A stretch of 64,000 bases of DNA from Sva-07 sp963747375 (GCA_963747375.1 CAVVFL010000011.1:186001-250000), one strand, 5' to 3'. Counted from the stretch's first letter, positions 40,707 to 52,334 are shown. Numbers and translations: made by a program. Notes: generated from the letters alone by a model not told the origin.

Positions 40707-41576
40707 ATGCCGGAGATGCCGGAGATCCAAGCGCACGCCGAACGACTCACGGACCAGTTCTCGACGCGCGTCCTGACGGGCTTCACGCCGTTCAACTTCA
40801 CGGCACTCAAGACGGCCGTCCCCGCCCCTGCTGAGGCCTTCGGACAGCCACTGCTCGACGTCGGCCGACGCGGCAAGTACCTGCTGCTGCGATTCGAGCC
40901 GGTCACGTTCGTCGTGCATCTCATGCAGGGCGGCCGGCTCGTGCCCGACACGAAGCGCTCCGCGAAACCTCGTGGCGGTCAGGCCCGATTCGTGTTCGAG
41001 GCGATCGAGTCAGCCGACGGATCGATCGACGAGACCGCGCTGCTGCTGACCGAACAGGGCAAGGAACGCACGCGCCGGCGTGTGGTGCCTACCCGACCGA
41101 CGGCGCACTGGCATCACCGCCACTCGACAAGCTCGGGCCCGAGGCCGCCACGATCACCGACGACGAACTCGCCGCGCTGTTCGCGGCGAACTCGATGCGC
41201 GTGCACGGCTTCCTGCGCGATCAGCGGATGATCGCCGGCATCGGTCGGCGGCTCGCCAACGAGGTCTGCCACCGAGCCCGTGTGTCCCCGTTCGCCAACA
41301 CCCGCAAGCTCGGCGCAGACGGAGCAGCCGTCGGTCGCTGCGGCGATCCGGTCGTGTCTCGACGAGGGGCTCGACTACGAGCGGACGCGTGACGACATGA
41401 GCTCGTCGAAGGAGCGGCCGAGCGCGATGCACAGCCGCACCGGCGACCCGTGTCCGGATTGTGGGGACGCCGTGCGAGCGGTCGAGTACTCGGGCTACAC
41501 GGTGAACTACTGCCCGACGTGCCAGACCGGCGGAAAGGTGCTCGCCGACAACACCACCAGCAAGTTCCTCAAGTAG
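40707..41576 (+). CDS. Fpg/Nei-family DNA glycosylase (three frameshifts)
   Basis: About 288 residues. The N-terminal M-P-E-M-P-E-I supplies the catalytic Pro-2 and Glu-3, and G-R-R-G-K-Y the beta-turn Lys. The helix-two-turn-helix is in the region I-A-G-I-G-R-R-L-A-N-E-V. The C-terminal zinc finger reads C-P-D-C-G...Y-C-P-T-C-Q-T-G-G-K. It excises oxidised bases and nicks the strand. Shifts lie near 41065, 41090 and 41330. Start 40707 is required to place Pro at position 2; ATG 40716 is the other possibility. Fpg versus Nei cannot be assigned firmly. Confidence 0.78.
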
Positions 41577-41587
41577 CGCCGGGACAA

Positions 41588-41593
41588 TACGCT
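41588..41593 (+). promoter_or_regulatory. -10 element of leaderless deoD
   Basis: TACGCT, 6 nt before ATG 41600; the spacer CGGGGT is almost the same as at mdh. Confidence 0.55.
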
Positions 41594-41599
41594 CGGGGT

Positions 41600-42317
41600 A
41601 TGCCGATCCATCTGCGTGCCGAGCAGGGCGACTACGCCCCCAACGTCCTGTGCCCCGGAGACCCGTTGCGGGCGGAGTACATCGCGACGACGTTCTTCGA
41701 TCCCGGCGCTCGTCGGGTCAACTCCGAGCGGGGAATGCTCGGGTTCACGGGCACGTTCGAGGGCAAGCCCATCAGCGTGCAGTCGACGGGAATGGGGTGC
41801 CCGAGCGCCGGCATCGTCTTCGAGGAGTTGATCATGCTCGGCGCGACCCGCTTGGTGCGGGTGGGCACCTGTGGGGGCCTGGGCGACGGCATGGCGATGG
41901 GTGACACCGTGATCGGCGTGTCCGCCTCGAGCGACGATCAGACACCGTTGCGGTACGCCGCGATGGAGGGCTACGCGCCCGTGCGCCACGTTCACGCTCG
42001 CCGAGACCGCCGCCCGGCTGAGCCGTGCCGGAACGGTCGGTGCGGTCCACGTCGGCCCGATCGTGACCTCCGGGTTGTTCTACGATCCCGACCCCACCAC
42101 GTTCGCCCGGTGGAAGCGGCTCGGCCACATCGGCGTGGAGATGGAAGCGGCGATGATGTACACCATCGCCGCCGTCAAGGGCATCGAAGCGCTGGCGATC
42201 ATGACCGTCAGCGATCTCCTCGGCGAGTCGGGCGACACCGAGCGGATCAGCGACGAAGATCTGAAGGCCGGTGTCGATCAGATGATGCGCATTTCTTGCG
42301 CTGTCGCCGTGTCATGA
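41600..42317 (+). CDS. deoD: Purine-nucleoside phosphorylase, DeoD type (one frameshift)
   Basis: About 238 residues. The phosphate- and ribose-binding blocks are C-P-G-D-P-L-R-A-E-Y, G-M-G-C-P-S-A-G-I, R-V-G-T-C-G-G-L and G-V-E-M-E-A-A-M-M-Y. D-L-L-G-E-S replaces the usual catalytic S-D loop context (V-S-D-L). It splits purine nucleosides with phosphate for salvage. The frame breaks near 41985. The C-terminal residues after Q-M-M are atypical but plausible. Confidence 0.85.
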
Positions 42318-42377
42318 TCAGCTGACTCAGCACACGCTGACGGAACTTCTCCCGACCTCAGGAGCGTCAGAACCACC

Positions 42378-43156
42378 ATGATCCCCCGTACCGCACTTGC
42401 AGTCCTCGCCGTGTCGGCCCTCGCTCTCGCCGCGTGCGGCAGCGACTCCGACTCGGGTTCCGGCTCGGCGCCGACGTGCCGACGACCTCGCCGGGCAGGC
42501 CTTCACGTCAACCGACGTCACGGGGTACGACCTCGTGGCGGACACCGAGATCGAGATCGGATTCGAATCCGACTCGCTCGGGGCCCGTGCGGGTTGCAAC
42601 TCGATGAGCGGCGGTTACTCGATCACCGACGGCACGCTCGAGGTGGCCGCCATGGCATCGACGATGATGGCCTGCGACGACGCGCTGATGGCCCAGGACA
42701 CATGGCTGAGCGAGTTCCTGAGCAGCGGCCCCGAGATCGCGCTCGACGGCGACACCCTCACGCTGACCGGCACCGACGCCACGATCACGCTTGGCGGCGA
42801 TTCAGCCGGCGCCGCTCGAGGGCACCACCTGGGTCGTGTCGGGCACGATCGCCAACGAGGCGATCTCGGTCGGCGCGGTCGACTCCGAGGCATCGATGAC
42901 CATCACCGACGGCCAGGCCCAGATCAACACCGGCTGCAACACCGGCAGCGCCTCGGTCGAGATCACCGACACGACGATGACGTTCGGTCCGATGGCACTC
43001 ACCCGCAAGGCCTGCGAACCGGACCTGACCACACTCGAGGCCAGCGTGATCGTGGCGCTCGACGGCGAGGTCACCTACGAGATCAACGGCGACCAGCTCT
43101 CGATCCGCAAGGACGCCGCCGACGGCGAAGTCGGCCTGAACTTCACCGCCCAGTAA
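42378..43156 (+). CDS. META (HslJ)-domain lipoprotein, two tandem domains (two frameshifts)
   Basis: About 258 residues. A signal ends in the lipobox A-L-A-A-C near residue 20. Two homologous META domains follow, each with G-C-N-(S/T) and a later A-C motif: first A-G-C-N-S-M-S-G-G with M-M-A-C, then N-T-G-C-N-T-G-S with R-K-A-C-E. HslJ-like domains are found in envelope stress and motility contexts, and the function here is unknown. Frame breaks lie near 42475 and 42802, so raw translation yields three fragments. Confidence 0.72.
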
Positions 43157-43180
43157 CCGCGCACCGACATCCTCGCCGAT

Positions 43181-43243
43181 GCACGTCCGTGCGGAACACG
43201 TTGCGCGACCCAGCCGACAACTTGTTCACGAGAACGGACGTGC
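43181..43243. terminator. Long-loop inverted repeat between convergent genes
   Basis: GCACGTCCGT (43181-43190) and ACGGACGTGC (43234-43243) flank a 43-base loop. It separates the META lipoprotein gene and mdh. Weaker than the other hairpins. Confidence 0.4.
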
Positions 43244-43255
43244 GGCGATCGGACG

Positions 43256-44243
<988 letters not shown>

Positions 44244-44249
44244 GCCCCG

Positions 44250-44255
44250 AGCGTA
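44250..44255 (-). promoter_or_regulatory. -10 element of leaderless mdh
   Basis: TACGCT, 6 nt before ATG 44243. Confidence 0.55.
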
Positions 44256-44328
44256 CGCCCGCACGTCGAACCCGCCCAAGCGAACCACTCCCCGACCCCC
44301 CTCCCCCGAAATCCGCACCCCTCGTCCT

Positions 44329-44377
44329 GAAATTCGGAGTGATCGTTGCGCTGAGCGCAACATCCCCTCCGAATTTC
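44329..44377. repeat. Intergenic palindromic element A, copy 2
   Basis: GAAATTCGGAG (44329-44339) and CTCCGAATTTC (44367-44377) enclose TTGCGC-tga-GCGCAA (44346-44360). Compare copy 1 at 361-407. Confidence 0.65.
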
Positions 44378-44424
44378 GGGTTGGGGGTTGGGTTGGGGGT
44401 TGGGTTGGGTGGGGGTGGGGTGGG
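44378..44424 (+). repeat. Telomere-like G-tract array, potential G-quadruplex
   Basis: Nine runs of three to five G separated by TT or T on the plus strand, between the acyltransferase stop codon and repeat element A. The complementary strand is the coding strand side, so the mRNA tail would be C-rich. Confidence 0.7.
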
Positions 44425-46563
44425 TCAGATCTGGCCGAGGATCTTGCCGATCATGTCGGCGTAGTAGTTCTGGCCGGACTGGGTGAGGTGGATGTTGTCG
44501 TCGTAGAAGCAGCGGCCCTCACAGCCCGCCGAGATCGCCTCCCAGTCGACGACGGTGACGTTCGGATGCGTCGCCGGTACCGCCTCGAGTCGGGCGTTGT
44601 TGTCGGCGATCCAGCCCCGATCGGCCTTGCCCGTCAGCAGCACGAACGACCGGCACGTTCGCCACGGTCGCCAGCATCTCGTCGAGCGTCTCCTGGCTGA
44701 ACGGTCCGTTCGTACCGAGATGGATCACGACGACCGACCCGAATGTTCCGTTGTCACGCAGCGCTGCCATCGTGGGAACGAAGGCCTTCATCTGGCGGCT
44801 CACCATCGCATCGACCTGGAAGCCGCGCGCCTGCAACTCCTCGGCGGCACCCAACATGACCGAGTCACCGAGTGCGACCAGGGGAAATCCGGTCGGCCGT
44901 GGGCGGCGCCTCGAGCGGGATCAGACCCTCCAGCGAGGAGACGACGCCGAGCTGCGTCACCGGTGCCACCGTGGCGCCGGGGTGGGCCGTGGGCGGCGGG
45001 GTGGGCGGCACCGTCGCCGGAGGCACCGTGGTCGAAGCGTCCGTCGGCACCGAACCGTCGAGCGTCGAGTCGACCGGTACGACCGCAGGGTCGAGGGTCG
45101 TGGTCGGCGCCACGGTCGTCGTCGTGGTGGTCGTGGTCGTGGTCGTCGTGGATGCGACCGGGATCTCGTCGACGTCGAGCAGATTCGTGGTGAAATCGCC
45201 GCCGGCACTGAGCGCTTGGGCGATCTCGTTCTGCTCGAGCGGCGCTCGGAACAACATCAGCCCGAGGCCGAGTGCGAACACCGTCGACCACGGCGATCGC
45301 ACCATTCAGGATCAGCTTGGGCCCCCGAGCCGAACCCGACCGCACCCGCCGGCGCCACGTGCGCGCTCGGCCGGTCCGGATCGGCGTCTCGATGAACCGG
45401 AACGACGCCTCGGCCACGACGACCGTGATGATCGTCGCCAGGACGAACTCTCGCAGCGTCAGCTTGTTGCCGGCGATCCCCCGGATCATCTGGTAGATCG
45501 GCCAGTGGTAGAGGTACAGCCCGTACGAGCGCAGCCCGATCCAGACGAGCAGGCTGCCACCGAGCCGCCGGTTGACCGACGACCCGCGATGCGTGATCGC
45601 GGCGATGACCACCAGGGTGGCGATGCTGGTGAGGAACAGCCCACCGCGGAACAGGAACGGATCGGCCCCGGCCGGCGTCGCGAGGTAGGTGTTCCAGCAC
45701 ATCCAGCCGAGGAAGACGAGCGCGAGCACGGCGAGCACGTCGAACAGCCGGCCCTTCGACCGCATCGGACCACGCACGATGGCGAGCGGGCGCCACACCA
45801 TGGCGAACGCCGAGCCGAGCATGATCCCGGGCAGGCGGGAGATCGTGCCGAGGTAGAGGGTGTCGATCTTGCCGATCGGACGATCGCCGATCCACCAGTA
45901 CGCGTCCGGCGTGACGGACGGGTCACCCGTCGGCCCGGCGTAGAACAGCAGCGCGACGATCACCGTGATCGCCAGCGCAGCGATGAACAACCACCGGCTG
46001 ACGTCGGCCACGCGCCGGGTGCCGGCACGTCCGAGCAGCACCAGCATCACGACGGGCCAGAACAGGTAGAACTGCTCCTCGACCGCGAGGCTCCACAGAT
46101 GGCGAAGCGGCGCGAAGTCGCCGGCAGCCGTGTACCCCTGCCCGACCCAGATCTGGTAGTAGTTCGACACGTAGAGCAGCCCGGCGATCACGTCGCCGCG
46201 GAACTGGCCGAGGGCGTTGGTCTTGAAGACCGCCGTCCACACGACGACGATCGTCATCATCACGAAGAGCGCGGGCAGCAGGCGCCGCGCCCGTCGGGCC
46301 CAGAACTTGCGCAGCGAGATCCGGTACGTGCGTTCACGTTCGGAGATGAGCAGCAGGGTGATCAGGTAGCCGGAGATGACGAAGAAGACCTCGACGCCGA
46401 GAAAGCCCCCGGGGAGCCAGTCGCTGTTGGCGTGATACACCATCACGGCGATCACGGCGAGCGCGCGCATGCCGTCGAGCCCCGGAAGATACGGGACACG
46501 ACTGATGTAGGCGCTGTCGTCAGCGACGATGGGTTTGCCCTCCGGTGGGGCGAGGGTCGACAT
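44425..46563 (-). CDS. OafA/YrhL-type O-acyltransferase with C-terminal SGNH domain (three frameshifts)
   Basis: About 711 residues. The N-terminal acyltransferase-3 domain has about ten membrane helices and the motifs L-D-G-M-R-A-L-A-V, F-F-V-I-S-G-Y-L-I-T and R-H-L-W-S-L-A-V-E-E-Q-F-Y. A linker with about twelve consecutive Thr follows. The SGNH domain shows L-G-D-S-V-M-L-G-A (Ser), H-L-G-T-N-G-P (Gly/Asn) and D-D-N-I-H-L-T (Asp/His). It probably acetylates a cell-surface glycan. Shifts lie near 45300, 44885 and 44650. It is paralogous to the next gene upstream. Confidence 0.82.
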
Positions 46564-46636
46564 GGAGCATCCAGTATCGCCGGGCGACACCGCCCGACGG
46601 CGTCATGTCGCGGCCGACGCGGACGGACGCTACGGC

Positions 46637-48705
46637 TCAGGCCGGCGCTTGGAGAATGCTGGAGATCAGCGTGGCGTAGTAGGTCTGCCCGTCGGGACGC
46701 AGGTGGAACCCGTCGGAGTAGAAGCAGTCGCCAGGGCAGGAATCGTTCGAGCCCGGCCCAATCGAGCAGCGACACGTTCGGGTACGTGTTCACCGTGTCG
46801 TAGATCAGCCCGTTGTTGCCGGCGGTGTAGTCGCGCGGCACGTCGATCGTGAGCAGGAGCACCTGGGGCACGTCAGCGAGCGCTTCCATCATCGCGGTCA
46901 TGTCGCTCGCTTCGATCGGACCATTCGTCCCGAGGTGCACCACCACGACATCGCCGAGGCGGCCCTGCTCCTTCAGCTTCTGCACGGTGTCGAGCCCATT
47001 GACGAACGCACGGCTCTCGACGGCATCGACGGTGAACCCATCGGCAGACAGTTGGTTCGCAGCGCCGAGCATCACCGAGTCGCCGAGCGCGAGCTTCGCA
47101 ATCGGTACCGGCGGCAACGTCGTCGTGGTGGTGGTCTCGACGACCGGTGGGGGCACGGCGGCCGAGCCGGTCGCATCGGTCGCGGTCGCGGCGGTGTCGA
47201 CGGGTTGAGTCCACGACCGGCGTCGCATCGTCGACGCCATCACAGTTGGGGTCGTTCACGACGTCGCAGGTCGAACCCGCCGCCTCGTCGAGCGACTGCT
47301 GCACCTCGTTCTCGACCACGTCGGCCGTCGCGAGGCTGACTCCGGCGAACACGGCGAACGTTGCGAACACGACGCCCGCGCCGTACAGCGCATTGCGGAC
47401 ACCCGTTGACGGTGACCGTCGAACACGGTGCCACGACTCCCCCATCGTGCCCTTGCGGATCGGCGTCTCGATGAAGCGGTAGGAGATCTCGGTGACGATC
47501 CCCGTGGCGATCATGGCGAAGACGAACTCGTGGAACTTCAGGTGGACGCCGGCGATGCCACGCATGATCTGGTAGATCGGCCAGTGGTAGAGGTACAGCC
47601 CGTACGACCGTGTCCCGATCCACAGCAGCACCGGGATGCTGAGGACCCGTGAGGTGGCGGCGCGCTCGTGGGTGACGGCGGCCACCATCATCAGCGTGCC
47701 GACGGCACAGAGGACGAATCCTCCGCGGAAGAGGAACGGGTTGCCGCCCGACGGGCTGATCAGCCACATCCACCACACCATCGCCGCGAGGATCAGGAAC
47801 CCGAACACGGCAACGAGGTCGAGCAGGTGGCCCTTCGTGCGGAGCGGACCCCGCATCACCGCAACGGGTCGCCAGACCATGGCGAACGCGGCGCCGAGGA
47901 GCAGGCCGGCCGCACGGCTGAACGTGCCGAGGTACGACCAGTCGAATTTGGAGATCTCACGGCCGGCGATCGACCAGTAGGCGTCGGGCGTCACCTCGGG
48001 CGTCCCGATGGGGCCGGAGGTGTACACGAGTGCCGTGACGAGCGTGATGAACAACGCCACCCCGACGAGCCACCGGCTCAGACCGGCGATGCGACGGGTC
48101 CCGCCCTTGAGCAGCGCGAACATGACGATCGGCCAGACGACGTAGAACTGCTCCTCGACCGCGAGGCTCCACAGGTGGCGCAGCGGCGCGAACTCGTTCG
48201 ACGCGGTGTATCCGGCGCCGGTCCAGATCTGGTACCAGTTCGACACGTACAGCAGTGCGGCGATCACGTCGCCGCGCAGCTTCCCGAGAGCCTCTCGGTC
48301 GAACAGCGACGTCCAGATCGTGATCGCGATCAACAGGGTGAACAGCGCCGGAAGCAGGCGGCGCGCCCGCCGGAACCAGAAGTGCTTCATGTCGACGGTC
48401 GACGTGCGTTCCTTCTCCGAGATCAGGAGGAGCGTGATCAGGTAGCCGGAGATCACGAAGAACACCTCGACACCGAGGTAACCGCCGGGGAGCCAGTCGG
48501 CGTTGGCGTGATACACCATCACCGCCATCACCGCGAGTGCTCGCATGCCGTCGAGACCCGGCAGGTACGGCACACGGCTGATCTCGGGCGCTCGTCCCGA
48601 TCGTTTCGCAGTGGGCACGTCGGGGCCCTTGCCCCACGGGATGCCGATGCGCTGCGTCGGGCGAGTGTCGGCCCGCGTCGGCGCGTTGGTGGCGTCGGAG
48701 TTCAC
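46637..48705 (-). CDS. OafA/YrhL-type O-acyltransferase with C-terminal SGNH domain, paralogue (two frameshifts)
   Basis: About 688 residues with the same architecture as its neighbour: L-D-G-M-R-A-L-A-V-M-A-V, F-F-V-I-S-G-Y-L, R-H-L-W-S-L-A-V-E-E-Q-F. A shorter Thr linker precedes the SGNH motifs L-G-D-S-V-M-L-G-A, H-L-G-T-N-G-P and D-G-F-H-L. Shifts lie near 47207 and 46751; the last 37 residues, ending Q-A-P-A, are only seen after correction. GTG 48705 follows the metF stop by 6 bases, so metF and the two acyltransferases may share a transcript. Confidence 0.8.
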
Positions 48706-48711
48706 GTCGGG

Positions 48712-49570
48712 TCAGGATCCCGCAAGGTCGAGGTTCTCGCAGATCGCGACGACGGAGTCGGGCCGATTGAGCGCGTAGAGGTGGAGCCCGGGAGCGCCGG
48801 CGTCGATGAGGTCGATGCACAGCTCGGTCGCCACGTCGATACCGATGGCGCGGATCTCGTCGGGGTCGTCGGTGGCGTCGAGGCGGTCGGCCAACCAGGT
48901 CGGCAACGCGGCGCCGCTCATGTCGGCCATCCGCTTGACCTGGGCCTTGTTGGAGATCGGCATGATGCCCGGCAGGACCGGCTTGTCGACGCCGAGCGCG
49001 GAGAGTTCGTCGACGAGGCGCACCCAGTGCTCGACCTCGAAGAAGAACTGGGTGAGGGCGAAGTCGGCGATCGAGAGCTTGTCGGCGAGGTGACGACGGT
49101 CGGTGTCGCGATCGGGTGAGCGAGGATGCACCTCGGGATGCGCGGCGACACCGACGGCGAAGCAGCCCGCCGCCACCACGTCCTCGAGCAGTTCGATGGC
49201 GTAGTGGTAGTCGCCGGCTTCGTCGCGGCCGTCGGCGGGCGGATCACCGCCGAGTGCCAGGATGTTCTCGATGCCGATCTGCTGGTAGTTGTCGAGCAGC
49301 GTCGCGACGTCGGCCCGGGAGTGGCCGCGGCAGGTGAGGTGCGGCATGGGGACCCATGGCGTCTCGACGCGCATCCACTCCACGACGTCGCCGGTCCGGT
49401 GCCGGTCGGAGCCGCCGGCGCCGTAGGTGATCGACACGAAGTCCGGATGCGAGCGCTCGAGCGCCGCGACGGTCCGGCCGAGGGTCATGTGCGCGCCGGA
49501 CGTCTTCGGCGGGAAGAACTCGAACGACAACGTGCGTCCTCGTCTCGAGCAGCGTCGGGATCCGGGCCAT
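48712..49570 (-). CDS. metF: Methylenetetrahydrofolate reductase (one frameshift)
   Basis: About 285 residues. It reduces 5,10-methylene-THF to 5-methyl-THF for methionine synthesis using FAD. S-F-E-F-F-P-P-K-T, S-I-T-Y-G-A-G-G, H-L-T-C-R-G-H, L-A-L-G-G-D-P-P and F-F-F-E-V are diagnostic. The N-terminal M-A-R-I-P-T-L-L-E is in another frame, with one extra base near 49535. ATG 49570 has TAGTTT 6 nt ahead. Confidence 0.92.
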
Positions 49571-49576
49571 CGGAAC

Positions 49577-49582
49577 AAACTA
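49577..49582 (-). promoter_or_regulatory. -10 element of leaderless metF
   Basis: TAGTTT, 6 nt before ATG 49570. Confidence 0.55.
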
Positions 49583-49696
49583 CCGACCGCGAGGCCGCCG
49601 GACTGGCCAGACGCACGGGTCAACCAAACCGCCCATACCCAGGTGCTACGTTCCGCGACGACCCGACCGGGTCAACGAGCAAGGGGACGAACACGC

Positions 49697-50066
49697 ATGG
49701 ACATGATCAACATCTGGAAGACCGTGGTACTCCAGCGATACGCGAAGTTCGACGGGCGGGCCGGCCGAGCCGAGTTCTGGTGGTTCGTCCTGGCGAACTT
49801 CCTCGTCTACATCGTGCTCGCGATCCTGATGAACGTCGCCGTCGATCTTCTTCGTCCTCTACATCGTCTACGCCATCGGCACGATCATCCCGTCGATCGC
49901 CGTGGCGATTCGACGGTTGCACGACACCAACAAGTCCGGGTGGTTCCTGCTGATCGGGCTCATCCCGTTCGTCGGCGTCATCATCCTGATCGTGTTCTAC
50001 GCGACCGAAGGCACCAACGGTCCGAACGACCACGGCGCCGCTGCAGAACCCGCCATGGTCGCCTGA
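49697..50066 (+). CDS. DUF805 membrane protein (one frameshift)
   Basis: About 122 residues. The opening K-F-D-G-R-A-G-R-A-E-F-W-W-F and the later R-R-L-H-D-T-N-K-S-G-W are the DUF805 signature. Three or so membrane helices. Function unknown; possibly cell-envelope related. One extra base near 49845 splits it. AAGGGG lies 10 bases before ATG 49697, so this gene uses a leader with a ribosome binding site. Confidence 0.82.
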
Positions 50067-50071
50067 CACCG

Positions 50072-50104
50072 GTGTTACGCCGGGGTCTGACCCCGGCGTC
50101 GACA
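50072..50104. repeat. Palindromic element B, copy 1
   Basis: ACGCCGGGG (50077-50085), TCTGA, CCCCGGCGT (50091-50099), flanked by GTGT and ACAC. It lies between convergent DUF805 and purH genes. Same family as 54872-54908. Confidence 0.65.
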
Positions 50105-50105
50105 C

Positions 50106-51623
50106 TCAGTGGCGGAAGTGGCGTTGGCCGGTGAAGACCATGGCGATGCCGTGTTCGTCGGCGGCCGCGATGACCTCGTCGTCACGCACCGACCCGCCCG
50201 GCTGGATCACCGACGCGATGCCCGCTGCTGCGGCGGCGTCGAGGCCGTCACGGAACGGGAAGAACGCATCGCTCGCGCAGGCGCCACCCGCCGCACGACC
50301 CGCTGAGCGGTCGGCCGCGATGCGCGCCGAATCGAGGCGGTTCTGCTGGCCGGCACCGATGCCGAACGCCTGGAGATCCTTGGCGTAGACGATCGCGTTG
50401 CTGCTGACCGCGGCGCACACCTGCCAGGCGAACTCGAGGTCGGCCCACTGCTCGTCGGTCGGCTGCGTGGTGGTCACGACCCGCCAGGCGTCGCTGCGAC
50501 CGGCCACCGTGTCGGGTTGTTGCACGAGGAGCCCGCCATCGACCGGACGCATGTCGAACGGCAGCGGCGACGCCGCGTTGGCCGACATCACCCGGAGGTT
50601 CTTCTTCGCCGAGAAGATCTCCAGGGCCTCGGGCTCGAAATCGGGGGCGATGACGACCTCGGTGAACACATCGCCGAGCGCAGTCGCCATCTCGGCCGTC
50701 ACGGTGCGATTGGCGGCCACGATGCCACCGAAGGCGCTCACCGGATCGCAGGCGTTCGCACGGATGTACGCCTCGGTGATGTCGGCAGCGACCGCGACAC
50801 CACACGGGTTGGCGTGCTTGACCACGACGCAGGCGGGATCGTCGAACCGATGGACGAGCCGCCACGCCGCCTCGGTGTCGAAGACGTTGAGGTAGCTGAG
50901 TTCCTTGCCGCCGTGCTGCGTCATCGAGTCCCACCAGCTCGCGGCCCCGGCCTGGCGGTATCGGGCTCCCTGCTGGTGCGGGTTCTCGCCGTAGCGCAAC
51001 GGCTGAGCCAGTTCGAGCGCGAGGTGGATCGAGGGCGGCAGGCCGGGCACGGCGTCGGTCGAGTCGGCCGACGTCGTCTCGTCGAACCACGTGACGATCG
51101 CCGCGTCGTAGGCCGCGGTGTGCGCGAATGCCGTGCGGGCGAGGCGCCGACGAGTGGTGTCACCCAGCGACCCGTCGGCTCGCAACTCGTCGAGCACCCG
51201 CTCGTAGTCGGCGGGGTCGACGACGACGCCGACGTGGGCGTGGTTCTTCGCCGCGGCTCGCACCATCGCCGGCCCGCCGATGTCGATCAGCTCGATGCTC
51301 GGGTCGGACGAGAACGGGTAGAGGTTGACGACGACGAGATCGATCGGCTCGATGCCGTGATGCTCCATGTCGGCGACGTGCTCGGCATCGGTCGGGTCGG
51401 CGAGGATTCCGCCGTGGATCTTCGGGTGCAGGGTGACCACCCGATGGCCGAGGATCGCAGGGAGGCCGGTCAGCTCGGCGACATCGGTGACGGGCACACC
51501 CGCGTCGGCGATCGCTCGGGCGGTACCGCCGCTCGACACGAGGCTCCATCCGAGTTCGTGGAGTGATCGAGCGAACTCGACGATGCCGGACTTGTCGTAG
51601 ACGGAGAGCAGCGCAGTGGGCAC
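50106..51623 (-). CDS. purH: Bifunctional AICAR formyltransferase/IMP cyclohydrolase
   Basis: 505 residues, full length and intact. The N-terminal IMP cyclohydrolase has L-L-S-V-Y-D-K-S-G, S-S-G-G-T-A and G-G-I-L-A. The AICAR transformylase has R-Y-G-E-N-P-H-Q-Q, V-V-K-H-A-N-P-C-G, S-A-F-G-G-I-V-A-A-N and the C-terminal G-Q-R-H-F-R-H. It catalyses the last two steps of IMP synthesis. GTG 51623 is placed by TACGGT 6 nt upstream. Confidence 0.95.
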   Translation of the reverse strand: MPTALLSVYDKSGIVEFARSLHELGWSLVSSGGTARAIADAGVPVTDVAELTGLPAILGHRVVTLHPKIHGGILADPTDAEHVADMEHHGIEPIDLVVVNLYPFSSDPSIELIDIGGPAMVRAAAKNHAHVGVVVDPADYERVLDELRADGSLGDTTRRRLARTAFAHTAAYDAAIVTWFDETTSADSTDAVPGLPPSIHLALELAQPLRYGENPHQQGARYRQAGAASWWDSMTQHGGKELSYLNVFDTEAAWRLVHRFDDPACVVVKHANPCGVAVAADITEAYIRANACDPVSAFGGIVAANRTVTAEMATALGDVFTEVVIAPDFEPEALEIFSAKKNLRVMSANAASPLPFDMRPVDGGLLVQQPDTVAGRSDAWRVVTTTQPTDEQWADLEFAWQVCAAVSSNAIVYAKDLQAFGIGAGQQNRLDSARIAADRSAGRAAGGACASDAFFPFRDGLDAAAAAGIASVIQPGGSVRDDEVIAAADEHGIAMVFTGQRHFRH

Positions 51624-51629
51624 GTCTCG

Positions 51630-51635
51630 ACCGTA
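51630..51635 (-). promoter_or_regulatory. -10 element of leaderless purH
   Basis: TACGGT, 6 nt before GTG 51623. Confidence 0.55.
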
Positions 51636-51751
51636 GTCAACGGCGCCGCCGCTCGGCGCATGACGCGACGGTCGTCGATCCAGGTTTGCCGAAAGGAGTA
51701 CGGTCGACTCGGTGGAGACACGGACACCAACCAATTCGAAGGGGATCCCAC

Positions 51752-52284
51752 ATGGACTTCAGCAAATTCAAGACACCCGACTGGTTGATGATCGGCGGCG
51801 GCGCCGCGATGCTCATCCTCGGCTTTGCCCTCGACTGGACGTCGGTCGACACCGGGTTCGGCTCGGCGAGCGGCGACGGCCCGTTCGACTACTTCATCAC
51901 CGGCGGATTGGCATGGATTCTGATCGTCGCCGTCGGGGCGCTCGCCCTTGCGCACGGACTCGACAAACTCCCGGAGTCCAAGCCCTGGCCGATCATCTTC
52001 CTCGGCATGGCGGGACTCGGCACCCTGCTGATGCTGCTCTGCTTGCTGCTCGGTGCTCGTTTCGACTTCGCCGACCGCGGAACGGGAATGTACGGCGCAC
52101 TGATCTGGGCGATCATCGCAACGGTCGGCGCGTACCTCAACTTCACATCGAAGGGCGGAACGGTCAAGGACCTCACCGACATGGACAAGCTCAAGGCGAG
52201 CTTCGCCAAGGCCGACGCCGACGACGCTCCGCCGCCGACCGCCGCCGGCCGCCGCCGATGGATCCCCCGGCGCCCACGACCTGA
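51752..52284 (+). CDS. Four-helix membrane protein, uncharacterised (C-terminus uncertain)
   Basis: About 176 residues. Four hydrophobic segments start at residues about 12, 48, 78 and 108. Polar loops include D-W-T-S-V-D-T-G-F and L-D-K-L-P-E-S-K-P-W-P. The tail is Lys/Asp- then Pro-rich. The raw frame continues into sucD. Another frame ends P-P-M-D-P-P-A-P-T-T at 52284, just before a strong hairpin, and I take that as the real end with an indel near 52245. GGGGAT precedes ATG 51752. No family recognised. Confidence 0.55.
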
Positions 52285-52291
52285 TCGTTCT

Positions 52292-52330
52292 CGTGAACTC
52301 GTTGCGGAACAGTTCCGCAACGAGTTCACG
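52292..52330. terminator. Perfect 39-bp palindrome between convergent genes
   Basis: CGTGAACTCGTTGCGGAAC (52292-52310), a single central A, then GTTCCGCAACGAGTTCACG (52312-52330). The sucD stop is five bases beyond. There is no U-tract. Confidence 0.65.
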
Positions 52331-52334
52331 GGTC

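Noticed and set aside
45120..45170. Trinucleotide repeat as a separate microsatellite element
   Set aside because: It is the in-frame Thr codon run of the acyltransferase linker, already described with that gene.
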